Source: Flavobacteriales bacterium
GTDB lineage: Bacteria; Bacteroidota; Bacteroidia; Flavobacteriales_F; PHOS-HE28
Direction of reading: 5' to 3'
DNA length: 64,000 nucleotides
NCBI GenBank assembly: GCA_016700415.1
Contig: CP065018.1
Span: 2,052,001-2,116,000 of the forward strand
Part shown: positions 32,098 through 40,544 of the stretch, in pieces
How positions within the stretch are numbered: position 1 is the stretch's first letter
Layout of the letters: each line of letters starts with the position of its first letter
Program-made: the position numbers and the translations under genes
Notes under the pieces: generated by a model
Seen by the model: the letters and a program-made list of their open reading frames with translations, nothing else
Database searches by the model: none
What the model was told of the DNA's origin: nothing

Positions 32098-33201
32098 ATG
32101 TTCAACGGCGCTCGCATTCTGGTGGCCCCGCTCGATTGGGGGCTGGGCCACGCCGCACGCTGTGTCCCGATCATCCGCGCAATGCAGGAGCAAGGGGCAG
32201 TGCCGGTGATCGGTGGTGACAAGGGGCCGCTGGCATTGCTCCGCGAAGAGTTCCCGCTGTTGGAACAGGTGTCCATCCCCGGCATGGAGGTCCGCTATGC
32301 GAAAGGCCGCTCACAGGCTTGGGCCATGGCGAAGCAATTCCCGACGATGCTGCGGCAGGTGCCCGGGGAACAACGCGTGTTCGAAAGTCTGTGGCGCGAG
32401 CTTCGCCTTGATGCTGTGATCAGTGACCAACGCTTCGGCATCCGTGCGGCAGGGCTACCCAGCGTACTGATCACGCACCAGCTCTTTCCCTTCGCACCCT
32501 TCGCACCCTTCGCCCAAGGTGTTGCACGGCGGATCAATCGGCGGCACATCGACCGCTTCGATCTTTGTTGGATCCCCGACCATGCGGATCCGCCGGGGCT
32601 TTCCGGAGCTCTTTCACATGGTAAGGACATTCCGGGGCAAGCACGGTTTATCGGGCCGCTCAGCCGATTCAACGATATGCGGGCAGCCCGCGCGGACATC
32701 CACTACCGCGCGGTGGCCGTGATCAGCGGGCCGGAACCGCAACGTACCTTGTTGGAGAAAAGCATTCTGGAACAGTTGCAGAAAACCGAAGGATCCCACC
32801 TGGTCGTTTCAGGAAAACCGGGATCCGATGATGTCCAACAAGGGAACATCCGGACCGTAGGGCACTTGAAGGCCGCAGCGCTTTGCACTGCGATGAAGAA
32901 CGCCGAGCTCATCATCAGCCGCACCGGCTATTCCACGTTGATGGACCTCGACGCGATCGGACGTGGCGCACTTCTTGTTCCCACGCCGGGCCAACCGGAG
33001 CAGGAATATCTCGGCAGGCTGCACCGGCAGGCGGGCCTTCATTGCATTCAAGAGCAACATGGGCTTGACCTCGCCGCCGCATTCCACAACCCACCGGGTC
33101 TGTCCCTCTCCCCACAAAAAACCTCGGCACTTCTCCCGGCTATAAGCGAACTTGCACGCTTGATCATCCAACGGCGTAACGCTAATCTTTCCCACGCATG
33201 A
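32098..33201 (+). CDS. glycosyltransferase of the MurG/UDP-glycosyltransferase (GT-B) type
   Basis: A 367-residue cytoplasmic GT-B protein. The N-terminal domain begins RILVAPLDWGLGHAARCVPI with the GxGHxxR-like acceptor/donor loop; the C-terminal domain has AAALCTAMKNAELIISRTGY, STLMDLDAIGRGALLVPTPG and QPEQEYLGRL, the donor nucleotide-binding region of the glycosyltransferase-28 C-terminal family. Donor and acceptor are not known. I chose the ATG at 32098 over an in-frame GTG 11 codons earlier because it fits the family start. It overlaps the nuclease gene by four bases (33198-33201). An in-frame tandem APFAPFA comes from a short DNA duplication. Confidence 0.82.
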   Translation: MFNGARILVAPLDWGLGHAARCVPIIRAMQEQGAVPVIGGDKGPLALLREEFPLLEQVSIPGMEVRYAKGRSQAWAMAKQFPTMLRQVPGEQRVFESLWRELRLDAVISDQRFGIRAAGLPSVLITHQLFPFAPFAPFAQGVARRINRRHIDRFDLCWIPDHADPPGLSGALSHGKDIPGQARFIGPLSRFNDMRAARADIHYRAVAVISGPEPQRTLLEKSILEQLQKTEGSHLVVSGKPGSDDVQQGNIRTVGHLKAAALCTAMKNAELIISRTGYSTLMDLDAIGRGALLVPTPGQPEQEYLGRLHRQAGLHCIQEQHGLDLAAAFHNPPGLSLSPQKTSALLPAISELARLIIQRRNANLSHA

Positions 33202-34451
33202 CCGTCCGTACCACCGCGCAGTTGTTTGCGCTCCTTGCCTTCTCCACTGCTTTTGCACAATCCGAACAGACCGGGGCCCTGAAGGCCGTGCAGCAGGAAT
33301 ACTCAAAGCTGCAGGACCAACTGGAACAGGTGCGTGGCAAAGTGGAGAAGGCCAAGCTCGCCGTAATGCAGCACGACCTCGCCCAGTGGGGTTATCCTGC
33401 ACTGACCCCCGGTGACACCGTAGTGGTGCATCCGGGACATGCGCTGGTGTGGAACGAGAGGTATAAGGTGCCGAAGTGGACCGCACACATCATCATGTCG
33501 GACATCATGGAAGGCGATCTCGCACGTATCGACACCTTCCTCCCGGACCCGTTGATCAGGACCAATACGGCATTGATCACCAGCTATTGGTACAGCGGAT
33601 ACGACCGCGGGCACATGGTACCGAGCGCCGACATGCGCTGGAGCCTCGATGCATTGAAGGCCACCTACCTCTACAGCAACATCTCACCGCAAAAGCCTGA
33701 GCTGAACCGCGGCGCATGGGCCGATCTGGAGGACTGGATCCGCCGCTATGTCCACTACTCGGGGCATCGCGTCTTCGTGGTCACAGCACCCATCCTCGGC
33801 CCCGACATGCCCCTGCTGAACAAGCCGAAGGCAGAGGCGGACGTGAGCGCTCCACCCTACTTTTTCAAGGCCATGGTGGACCTTGATGCTCCCGTTAAGA
33901 AGGGGATCGCCTTCGTGATGGGCAACGGGCTGAATGATCATGGCCTGCTCACTTATGCGTGCTCCATCGACAGCGTGGAGAAACTATCCGGGCTGGACCT
34001 CTATCCCGCGTTGGACGATACCCTTGAGAGCCGCATCGAAGCGATGCACGACACGCAGGACTGGTACGGTGAAGGCGACCGCGCAATGGGCGAAGTGGCC
34101 CCGCTGGTACCGCCCCTGCCCGGAGGCCGCTTCAGCACAACACAGGCCAAATACCATGTCGGAAACAAGGCTACCATCTGTGGCACCGTGGTGAGCACAC
34201 GGCGCACCAAAAAGGCCAATGCGCTCTACCTCAACTTCGACCGCATGTATCCCAACCAGGATTTCTATGCCACGGTATGGGACAGCAACAGCCCCAACTT
34301 CTCCTATGACCCGGAGACCTTTCTTCAAGGGCGGAAAGTCTGTGTCACCGGCATGATCACGACCTTCAACGACATCGCACGGATCAGCATCAACAACGAG
34401 GACGAGATCACGTTCTGGGAAGATGTGGTGAAGGGAGAGGATGAACGGTGA
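33198..34451 (+). CDS. secreted DNA/RNA non-specific endonuclease with C-terminal OB-fold
   Basis: The 417-residue protein has a signal peptide (TTAQLFALLAFSTAFA), a short coiled-coil (about 28-58), then the beta-beta-alpha-Me nuclease domain with the DRGHM motif (136-140, general base His139; the family mostly has DRGHL/Q) and the Mg ligand Asn in YLYSNISPQKPELNRGAW. The last about 95 residues (ATICGTVVSTRRTKKANALY, KVCVTGMITTFNDIARISIN) look like an OB fold for nucleic acid binding. It would degrade extracellular or periplasmic DNA/RNA. Coupled (ATGA) to the glycosyltransferase gene, a partnership with no evident logic. Confidence 0.92.
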   Translation: MTVRTTAQLFALLAFSTAFAQSEQTGALKAVQQEYSKLQDQLEQVRGKVEKAKLAVMQHDLAQWGYPALTPGDTVVVHPGHALVWNERYKVPKWTAHIIMSDIMEGDLARIDTFLPDPLIRTNTALITSYWYSGYDRGHMVPSADMRWSLDALKATYLYSNISPQKPELNRGAWADLEDWIRRYVHYSGHRVFVVTAPILGPDMPLLNKPKAEADVSAPPYFFKAMVDLDAPVKKGIAFVMGNGLNDHGLLTYACSIDSVEKLSGLDLYPALDDTLESRIEAMHDTQDWYGEGDRAMGEVAPLVPPLPGGRFSTTQAKYHVGNKATICGTVVSTRRTKKANALYLNFDRMYPNQDFYATVWDSNSPNFSYDPETFLQGRKVCVTGMITTFNDIARISINNEDEITFWEDVVKGEDER

Positions 34452-34690
34452 TCATTGGGGATGGAACGCTGATGACGCTGAAAGAGTGGATCCACGCAGA
34501 TCTGAGGGGTGGAGCTGGTACTGGGTATCGAGTACAGGGTACAGCGTATTGCCGACGATGACTGCCGCTGCCAACTGCAACTGTCGCATGCTGTCGCCAG
34601 CTCGACCTTCGCAGCCGCTTCGGCGAAGGAGGCAGCGCTTGGGCGCGGCAACGCCTGACAACTGACAACGAACAACTGACAACTACACCC
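34440..34690. repeat. filler repeats after the nuclease gene
   Basis: This spacer contains GGAACGCTGATGACGCTGAA and CCACGCAGATCTGAGG (also at 24238-24400), GTACTGGGTATCGAGTACAG words, and CCTGACAACTGACAACGAAC, AACTGACAAC (also at 21677-21703). No gene is seen. Confidence 0.6.
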
Positions 34691-34693
34691 GCG

Positions 34694-35176
34694 CTATTGC
34701 ACCACGATCGCGTCCGTGAACACGGTGTTGCTTTCGTGCAAGGCGCGGTCCGCGATGCGCACGCTGAAACGCACGGTGTCCCCGGAAGTCTGCGGCAGCA
34801 CCAGCGGACTGATCTCCACGGCGATATCCCCTTCCAACGCTTTGTTCTGGCCGGTGGGCGTGATCACCGGGATGCGGTAATAAAGCGGCAATGTGAACTG
34901 CTGAAGCTCCCACTGGCCGTTCTGCATCTTGTAGTAGTCCACGAAAAAGTTGTGGTACCACTGACTGCCGGGGTTGTACGGTGCCAGCGTATCCCCTTGG
35001 TCCAAGCCGATATCCCCATCGCCATCGGTGAAGGAAATGGTGAGCTTGTCGTAATCCGTTGAGCGGGTGTAGGACTTGAAGTCGATGTGCGGTTCCTTGG
35101 GGAATTCCTCGGTTTTCAGGCAGGCGGACATCAGCACCGCCATCAGCAGCACGGCCCCTGATACTTTTGTCCCCAT
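34694..35176 (-). CDS. lipoprotein of unknown function
   Basis: A 160-residue protein with a standard lipoprotein signal (MGTKVSGAVLLMAVLMSAC, lipobox MSAC, Cys19). The mature part has LTISFTDGDGDIGLDQGDT, a calcium-like Asp-rich turn common in Bacteroidota surface lipoproteins, and several strands ending ALHESNTVFTDAIVVQ. It probably sits in the membrane facing the periplasm or surface; function unknown. ATG at 35176 directly precedes the signal; upstream the minus strand has a TACTTTTG box (35202-35209). It diverges from the LuxE-like gene. Confidence 0.8.
   Translation of the reverse strand: MGTKVSGAVLLMAVLMSACLKTEEFPKEPHIDFKSYTRSTDYDKLTISFTDGDGDIGLDQGDTLAPYNPGSQWYHNFFVDYYKMQNGQWELQQFTLPLYYRIPVITPTGQNKALEGDIAVEISPLVLPQTSGDTVRFSVRIADRALHESNTVFTDAIVVQ
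35162..35169 (+). promoter_or_regulatory. TAnnTTTG -7 element of the LuxE-like gene
   Basis: TACTTTTG lies 39 bases ahead of the ATG at 35209 and inside the first codons of the divergent lipoprotein gene. With the opposite box at 35202-35209 it makes two promoters that face each other. Confidence 0.5.
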
Positions 35177-35201
35177 CCTCCGTTGGTCCCACATCGTCCC
35201 G

Positions 35202-35209
35202 CAAAAGTA
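35202..35209 (-). promoter_or_regulatory. TAnnTTTG -7 element of the lipoprotein gene
   Basis: The minus strand reads TACTTTTG; its last base is the first base of the LuxE-like start codon. It lies 25 bases before the lipoprotein ATG at 35176. Confidence 0.5.
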
Positions 35210-36222
35210 TGAACGGCGCAGCGCCTTCCCCCATTGTGCCGCCAGCGCTGCTTGAAAAGCCGTTCCAGGTGGACGGGCCGGAAGCCTTTTCCGCCCTGGC
35301 GCTTGAGCTGTTCATGCTGCACGCCACGCACAATGCCGTGTACCGCGAATACCTTCAGGCGCTGACCATAGATCCGGGGACGATCACCACGGTGGAACGG
35401 ATCCCCTGCCTGCCCATCGGCCTGTTCCGTAACCGGCGGGTGCTACTGGTGGGGCTGGAGGCTTCATTGCAGTTCACCAGCAGCGGTACCACCGGGCCCG
35501 TCACCAGCACCCATCACGTGCCTTGGCCGGGGCTCTATGAGCGTTCATTCCTGACATCCTTCAGTGCGGAATATGGGCGACCGGCGCGGTGGCGCATCCT
35601 GGCTTTGCTGCCCGCCTACATGGAAAGACCAGGCAGCTCCTTGGTGTACATGGCGGAAAAGCTCATCGCCGAAAGCGGCGATAAACGCAGCGGCACTTTC
35701 CTGCACGATCTGGAAGCTTTGGCCGAGCTATTGCGCGATGGAGAAGCCAATGGCACGCAGACCTTGCTGTTGGGCGTTCCCTTCGCCCTGCTGGACCTGG
35801 CGGAGAAACACCCGATGCCGTTGAAACACACGGTGATCATGGAGACCGGTGGCATGAAGGGAAGGCGGCCGGAGATGGTGCGCGAGGAATTGCACAGGGT
35901 CTTGAAAGACGCATTCTCCGTGGATCATGTCCATAGCGAGTACGGCATGACGGAATTGCTCTCACAGGCATGGTCGCAGGGCGAAGGCGCGTACAGATGC
36001 CCGCCGTGGATGCGGGTGCTGACGCGGGATGTTAACGACCCGTTCACGCGTGTGGCGGAAGGCCGCACCGGCGGCATCGATGTGATCGACCTGTGCAACA
36101 TCGCCAGTTGCCCGTTCATTTCCACGCAGGACCTGGGGCGCATGCATGCGGACGGGAGCTTCGAAGTGCTGGGGCGCTTTGACAACAGCGACCTGCGGGG
36201 GTGTAATTTGTTGGTGGAGTGA
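35209..36222 (+). CDS. LuxE-like acyl-protein synthetase
   Basis: A 337-residue member of the adenylate-forming/LuxE family. It has the phosphate-loop QFTSSGTTGPVTSTHH (about residues 96-111), then MERPGSSLVYMAEKLI, MKGRRPEMVREELHRVLKDA and the HSEYGMTELLSQAW motif (A5-like) and the late TQDLGRMHADGSFEVLGRFD of the ANL superfamily. LuxE activates fatty acids; Bacteroidota relatives probably activate an acyl group or amino-acid-like substrate for surface structures. Substrate not known. I chose ATG 35209. It appears as a single-gene unit. Confidence 0.85.
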   Translation: MNGAAPSPIVPPALLEKPFQVDGPEAFSALALELFMLHATHNAVYREYLQALTIDPGTITTVERIPCLPIGLFRNRRVLLVGLEASLQFTSSGTTGPVTSTHHVPWPGLYERSFLTSFSAEYGRPARWRILALLPAYMERPGSSLVYMAEKLIAESGDKRSGTFLHDLEALAELLRDGEANGTQTLLLGVPFALLDLAEKHPMPLKHTVIMETGGMKGRRPEMVREELHRVLKDAFSVDHVHSEYGMTELLSQAWSQGEGAYRCPPWMRVLTRDVNDPFTRVAEGRTGGIDVIDLCNIASCPFISTQDLGRMHADGSFEVLGRFDNSDLRGCNLLVE

Positions 36223-36231
36223 GTGAAGGTT

Positions 36232-36310
36232 AACCGCAACGACGCTACGACGCAACGGGAACGCAACGAAAATTCTACCGCAAAGAACACGAAGGACGCG
36301 AAGGCGAGCC
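36232..36310. repeat. filler repeats between LuxE-like gene and tyrS
   Basis: ACCGCAACGACGCTACGACG and CTACCGCAAAGAACACGAAG, GACGCGAAGG-type words form this convergent spacer. Same family as 30930-31141 and 37634-37745. Confidence 0.55.
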
Positions 36311-36347
36311 TACGGCACTGGGCACCAAGGAACGGCCAGCCTCGAGT

Positions 36348-37628
36348 TTACACTGCCTTCACCAAAAAGTAGTTCTTCTTGCCGCGCTGTAGCAGGATGA
36401 ACTTTCCCGCGATCAGGTCGTCCGCGTTCACGGTGCGGTCCTCCCCTACCTTCACTTTGTTCACGCTGATGCTGCCTTCCTTCAGCGCGCGTTTGGCTTC
36501 GCCTTTTGATGCCAGAAAACCAGTACCATCGCTCAATAGATCGATGATGCCAATGCCGGTTGCGATCGTCTCCGTGGGCATATCCGCCTGCGGAACGCCG
36601 TCGAACACGTCCAGCCATTGTTTCTTGTTCAACGTGCCCAAGCCTTCTGCGGCGTTACCGAAGAGGATGGTGCTCGCTTGGACCGCGGCCTCCAACTCCG
36701 CCGCACCATGGACCAGCGTGGTGATATGATCGGCCACAGCTTTTTGCAGCACTCTTTTATGTGGTGCTTCGGCATGCTCGGCGCGCAGCTTCTCCACCTC
36801 CAGTTGCGTCCATGGCGTGAAGATGGCCGCGAACCGCGCTGCGTCCGCATCCGGGGCGTTCAACCAGAACTGGTAGAATTTGTAGGGTGAGGTGCGCTCG
36901 GCGTCCAACCAGACATTCCCGCTTTCGCTCTTGCCGAATTTGCTGCCATCAGCCTTGGTGAGCAACGGCGTGGTAATGGCGTAGGCCTCGTTGCCGCCCA
37001 TGCGCCGGATCAGCTCCGTGCCGGTGGTGATGTTCCCCCACTGGTCGCTGCCGCCCATCTGCACCGTGCAGTTCTCATGCTGGTTCAGCCACCAGTAGTC
37101 GTAGCCCTGCACCAACTGGTAGCTGAACTCCGTGAAAGAAAGGCCCGTTTCCAAGCGGCTCTTCACGCTGTCCTTCGCCATCATGTAGTTCACGCTGATG
37201 TGCTTGCCCACGTCGCGGATGAAGCGCAGGAAGCCCATGTCCTTGAACCAGTCGTAGTTGTTCACTAACCGAGCGCCGTTCGCTGTATCGCCGAAATCGA
37301 GGAAGCGCTCAAGCTGCTTCTGCACGCAGGCCTGATTGTGGCGCAACGCGTCCTCGTCCAGCAGGTTGCGCTCGCTTTTCTTGCCGCTGGGGTCGCCCAC
37401 CATGCCCGTGGCACCACCCACCAAGGCCACGGGCTTGTGGCCGCAGCGCTGGAAATGGACCAGGATCATGATCTGCACCAGGTTGCCCACATGCAACGAA
37501 TCCGCCGTGGGGTCGAAGCCGATGTAGCCGGTCGCCGGGCCCTTCATCAAGTGCTCCTCGGCACCGGGGGTGCTGTCCTGCAACAATCCGCGCCAACGGA
37601 GTTCCTCTACGAAGTTTGTTACCGCCAT
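36348..37628 (-). CDS. tyrS: tyrosyl-tRNA synthetase
   Basis: Attaches tyrosine to its tRNA. The 426-residue class I enzyme has the HIGH variant in PTADSLHVGNLVQI (about 41-54), QMGGSDQWGNITTG (substrate Asp/Gln motif), the KMSKS variant KFGKSESGNVWLD, and a C-terminal S4 RNA-binding domain (about 355-426: EAKRALKEGSISVNKVKVGE). Length and both signatures are normal. The start at 37628 is the first ATG with the family start (VTNFVEELRWRGLLQDSTPG). Upstream spacer is filler, with no T-box or other leader evident. Confidence 0.97.
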   Translation of the reverse strand: MAVTNFVEELRWRGLLQDSTPGAEEHLMKGPATGYIGFDPTADSLHVGNLVQIMILVHFQRCGHKPVALVGGATGMVGDPSGKKSERNLLDEDALRHNQACVQKQLERFLDFGDTANGARLVNNYDWFKDMGFLRFIRDVGKHISVNYMMAKDSVKSRLETGLSFTEFSYQLVQGYDYWWLNQHENCTVQMGGSDQWGNITTGTELIRRMGGNEAYAITTPLLTKADGSKFGKSESGNVWLDAERTSPYKFYQFWLNAPDADAARFAAIFTPWTQLEVEKLRAEHAEAPHKRVLQKAVADHITTLVHGAAELEAAVQASTILFGNAAEGLGTLNKKQWLDVFDGVPQADMPTETIATGIGIIDLLSDGTGFLASKGEAKRALKEGSISVNKVKVGEDRTVNADDLIAGKFILLQRGKKNYFLVKAV

Positions 37629-37633
37629 GATCT

Positions 37634-37745
37634 TTCTACCGCGAAGGGCACAAAGGACGCAAAGGAATGCGATTTTCTACCGCAACGTTCGCAACGGACG
37701 CAACGAACACAAAGAGCGGAAATTATTGATCTCAAGATGGCGCAA
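37634..37745. repeat. filler repeats upstream of tyrS
   Basis: CTACCGCGAAGGGCACAAAG, GACGCAAAGG, CTACCGCAACGTTCGCAACG, GACGCAACGAACACAAAG: imperfect repeats with an approximate 9-11-base step in the divergent spacer between tyrS and the epimerase gene. No promoter consensus or gene. Confidence 0.55.
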
Positions 37746-37829
37746 AGAAATGCAAGTTCCAGGCGATCACCGATGTCGTGCTCACAAGCCCATGCGGGAT
37801 ATCTTGCGGCCGCGCCGATCGGCACATAG

Positions 37830-38828
37830 ATGGATCTGGTAACGGGAGGAACGGGGATCGTGGGCGCACATGTGCTGGACGCGCTGTTGGCGCAAGGACG
37901 AAGCGTGCGTGCGCTGCTCCGCAAAGGCAGTGATGCCTCTATTGTCCAACAGATCTTGGAGCACTATCACGCGGACGGCACGGAACGCTTCCAGCGGATC
38001 CAGTGGGTTGAGGGCGACCTGTTCGATGTGGGTGTTTTGCGCGAGGCGATGCAAGGCGTCGATCACGTGTATCACTGCGCTGCGATGGTCTCCTTCGACC
38101 CACGGGATGTACGCGAGCTGTTACGCACCAATGTGGAAGGTACGGCGAACGTGGTGGACGCCGCGTTGGAAGCCGGAGTGAAACGCCTCTGCCACGTGAG
38201 CTCCACGGCCACCATCGGTGGTGGTTTGGACGGCGGCATCGGCGATGAGACGAAGGCCTTCGTGCAGGACAAGAATTCCTCCGGCTATGCGATCAGTAAA
38301 GCGGAGGCGGAGCTGGAGGTGTACCGCGGCATCGCGGAAGGCCTGGACGCGGTGATGGTGAACCCCTGCGTGGTCTTCGGCCCTGGGCAGCACGGGCGGA
38401 GCAGTATGACGATGATCGACCGGGTGCGCAAGGGTTCGCGCTTTTTTCCCGGTGGCACCAATGCGATCGTGGACGCCCGCGATGTGGCAACGGCGATGAC
38501 ACGGCTGATCATTGAAGGTGGCATCGGTGAACGCTACCTCCTGATCGGCGAGGAGATCTCTTACGAACGGCTTTTCACTCTGATCGCACAAAGCGCCGGG
38601 AAGACCGCACCCTCGATGAAGCTGCCCGCATGGGCGCTGGAACTGGGATGGCGCGCCGAGGCCTTGCGCACTCTTTTCGGCGGAAGACCATTGATCACGC
38701 GGAACACGGCACGCACGGCTTCGCGGATCAGACATTATAATGGGTCCAAGGCCGAGCGCTTGTTGGGGATGCGTTTCCGTTCCGCGGAAGAGGCGGTCGC
38801 GAACGTGGCGGGTTTTATCCGCAGATGA
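37830..38828 (+). CDS. NAD-dependent epimerase/dehydratase (extended SDR)
   Basis: A 332-residue extended short-chain dehydrogenase/reductase: nucleotide loop TGGTGIVGAHVL (about 5-16), acidic ribose contact in ALLRKGSD, the DHVYHCAAMVSFDP segment, HVSSTATIGGG with the catalytic Ser/Thr and YxxxK in GYAISKAEAELE. The closing RFRSAEEAVANVAGFIRR is typical of nucleoside-diphosphate-sugar epimerase-like or dihydroflavonol reductase-like proteins. The true substrate is not known. Convergent with the DUF4296 gene; its last codons run into GCAGATGAACGCAGATGA filler. Confidence 0.88.
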   Translation: MDLVTGGTGIVGAHVLDALLAQGRSVRALLRKGSDASIVQQILEHYHADGTERFQRIQWVEGDLFDVGVLREAMQGVDHVYHCAAMVSFDPRDVRELLRTNVEGTANVVDAALEAGVKRLCHVSSTATIGGGLDGGIGDETKAFVQDKNSSGYAISKAEAELEVYRGIAEGLDAVMVNPCVVFGPGQHGRSSMTMIDRVRKGSRFFPGGTNAIVDARDVATAMTRLIIEGGIGERYLLIGEEISYERLFTLIAQSAGKTAPSMKLPAWALELGWRAEALRTLFGGRPLITRNTARTASRIRHYNGSKAERLLGMRFRSAEEAVANVAGFIRR

Positions 38829-38874
38829 ACGCAGATGAATATCGAAGTCTGCTGCTTCTTCGGTGAAAGAAGGC

Positions 38875-39210
38875 TCAGTGAGCCACGCTGTCCGCGCGCT
38901 GCTGCAGGTCATTCAGCACGTCCTGATAGACCGACTTCAGCACCTCCGGCTGCTTGAGATACGCGTCATACGTCGCACGGAAATCGGCCTTGGTGACGCC
39001 CTGCTTCTTGAACATCTCGTCATAGTAGGCCGAGGCCGGACCGTCAACGCGCTTGTCCACCGTCAATTCCTGGCTCAGCCGTGCCTCGATCAGCATCGAC
39101 TCCATCAGCACCTCTTCGAATTTCTCTCGGTCCAGCGGCCCTGATGGCGGCTTTCCCTTTCCACCACATGCGACCAAGAACAACAGAAGGAAAGCAAGGC
39201 TGATCCTCAT
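38875..39210 (-). CDS. DUF4296 lipoprotein
   Basis: A 111-residue small lipoprotein: MRISLAFLLLFLVACGGKG (lipobox LVAC, Cys15), then a helical domain DREKFEEVLMESMLIEARLS, YYDEMFKKQGVTKADFRATY, PEVLKSVYQDVLNDLQQRA. This is the DUF4296 pattern. It overlaps the dihydroorotase gene by four bases (ATGA, 39207-39210) and ends the GT2-dihydroorotase-DUF4296 operon, a linkage that recurs in Bacteroidota from memory. Role unknown. Confidence 0.88.
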   Translation of the reverse strand: MRISLAFLLLFLVACGGKGKPPSGPLDREKFEEVLMESMLIEARLSQELTVDKRVDGPASAYYDEMFKKQGVTKADFRATYDAYLKQPEVLKSVYQDVLNDLQQRADSVAH

Positions 39211-40544
39211 CGGTCGAACATTGCGCGCATGCCACGAACGGAACGGTCCACTTCGCCTTCGGCATAGGCAAGCTGACCGTTCACCCAGGTGCGCAAAACG
39301 CGGGACCGGAAGCGTTGTCCTTCAAACGGGGACCAACCGCATTTGTACAACAGGTTTTCCTTGGCTACGGTCCACGGTGCATCGAGGTCCACGAGCACGA
39401 GGTCCGCGTGTTGGCCTTCCCGGATGAAACCACGGTCCTTCACTTGGAACAAGCGCGCCGGTGCATGGCACATTTTCTCCACCACTTCCTGCAGCGTGAA
39501 GACGCCTTGATGCATCAGTTCCAGCATGGCGGGCAGCGCATGTTGCACCAAGGGGCCACCGCTCGGGCAGCTGGTGTAGGGATTCGCTTTTTCCTCCACG
39601 GTATGCGGCGCATGGTCGGTGGCCACCACATCAATGCGGCCGTCCTTCACGGCTTGCCGGAGGGCGTCACGGTCTTCCGCCGTCTTCACAGCCGGGTTCC
39701 ATTTGAGGAGCGTACCCTTCTTTGCATAGTCCGCATCGGTGAACCAAAGATGGTGTACGCACGCTTCGGCCGTGATGCGCTTTCCTTCCAGCGGTCCCGG
39801 CTCGAAAAGCTCGAGTTCACGCGCTGTACTGATGTGAAGCACGTGCAGCCTTGTGCCATGCATTTTCGCCAAAGCCACGGCGGTGCTGGAGGAGCGCCAG
39901 CAGGCTTCCGCGCTGCGGATAAAAGGGTGCTGTCCGATCCGGATGTCCTCCCCATAACGGGCTTTGGCCTCCGCCATGTTCCGTCGGATGGTCGGCTCGT
40001 CCTCTGCATGCACGGCAAGGATCATGTGGGCCTCCTTGAAGAGGCGGTCCAGCGTCTCCTCATTGTCCACCAGCATGTCGCCGGTGCTGCTTCCGAGGAA
40101 CGCCTTCAAGCCGCAGACCGTTTTCGGATCCGTGCGCAGCACTTCCTCGATGTTGCTGTTGCTCGCGCCCATGTAGAACGAGTAGTTGGCCACGCTGGAA
40201 GCCGCGCCCATGGCGTACTTCAGCGTCAACAGGTCCTGCGTCAGCGTCTGTGGAACGGTGTTCGGCATCTCCATGAAGGTGGTGATGCCGCCCGCCACCG
40301 CAGCGGCCGAACCGTGCGCGATATCTTCCTTGTAGGTGAGCCCGGGCTCGCGGAAGTGCACCTGATCGTCGATAGCGCCCGGAAGGAGGTGCCGGCCTTT
40401 GCCGTCGAGCTCCTTCACCGCACGTGCACTGCCGATGCCTTCGGTCGCGACACGCTCGATGAAACCGTCGCGCACCAGCACATCGGCGGGGGTCACGTGG
40501 CCTTCGTTCACCACTTGGACATCTCGGAGCAGCCAACTGTTCAT
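39207..40544 (-). CDS. pyrC: dihydroorotase
   Basis: The 445-residue amidohydrolase cyclises carbamoyl aspartate to dihydroorotate in pyrimidine synthesis. It is a class I (multifunctional type) dihydroorotase: metal-binding IDDQVHFREPGLTYKEDIAH (the HxR motif), METAL-ligand region LKAFLGSSTGD (Lys carboxylate candidate), HVLHISTARELELF, and DVVATDHAPHTVEEKANPY with the catalytic Asp. The ATG 40544 shares one base with the stop of the mannosyltransferase gene (TGATG). The longer frame upstream is only the antisense-like shadow of that neighbour. Confidence 0.95.
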   Translation of the reverse strand: MNSWLLRDVQVVNEGHVTPADVLVRDGFIERVATEGIGSARAVKELDGKGRHLLPGAIDDQVHFREPGLTYKEDIAHGSAAAVAGGITTFMEMPNTVPQTLTQDLLTLKYAMGAASSVANYSFYMGASNSNIEEVLRTDPKTVCGLKAFLGSSTGDMLVDNEETLDRLFKEAHMILAVHAEDEPTIRRNMAEAKARYGEDIRIGQHPFIRSAEACWRSSSTAVALAKMHGTRLHVLHISTARELELFEPGPLEGKRITAEACVHHLWFTDADYAKKGTLLKWNPAVKTAEDRDALRQAVKDGRIDVVATDHAPHTVEEKANPYTSCPSGGPLVQHALPAMLELMHQGVFTLQEVVEKMCHAPARLFQVKDRGFIREGQHADLVLVDLDAPWTVAKENLLYKCGWSPFEGQRFRSRVLRTWVNGQLAYAEGEVDRSVRGMRAMFDR

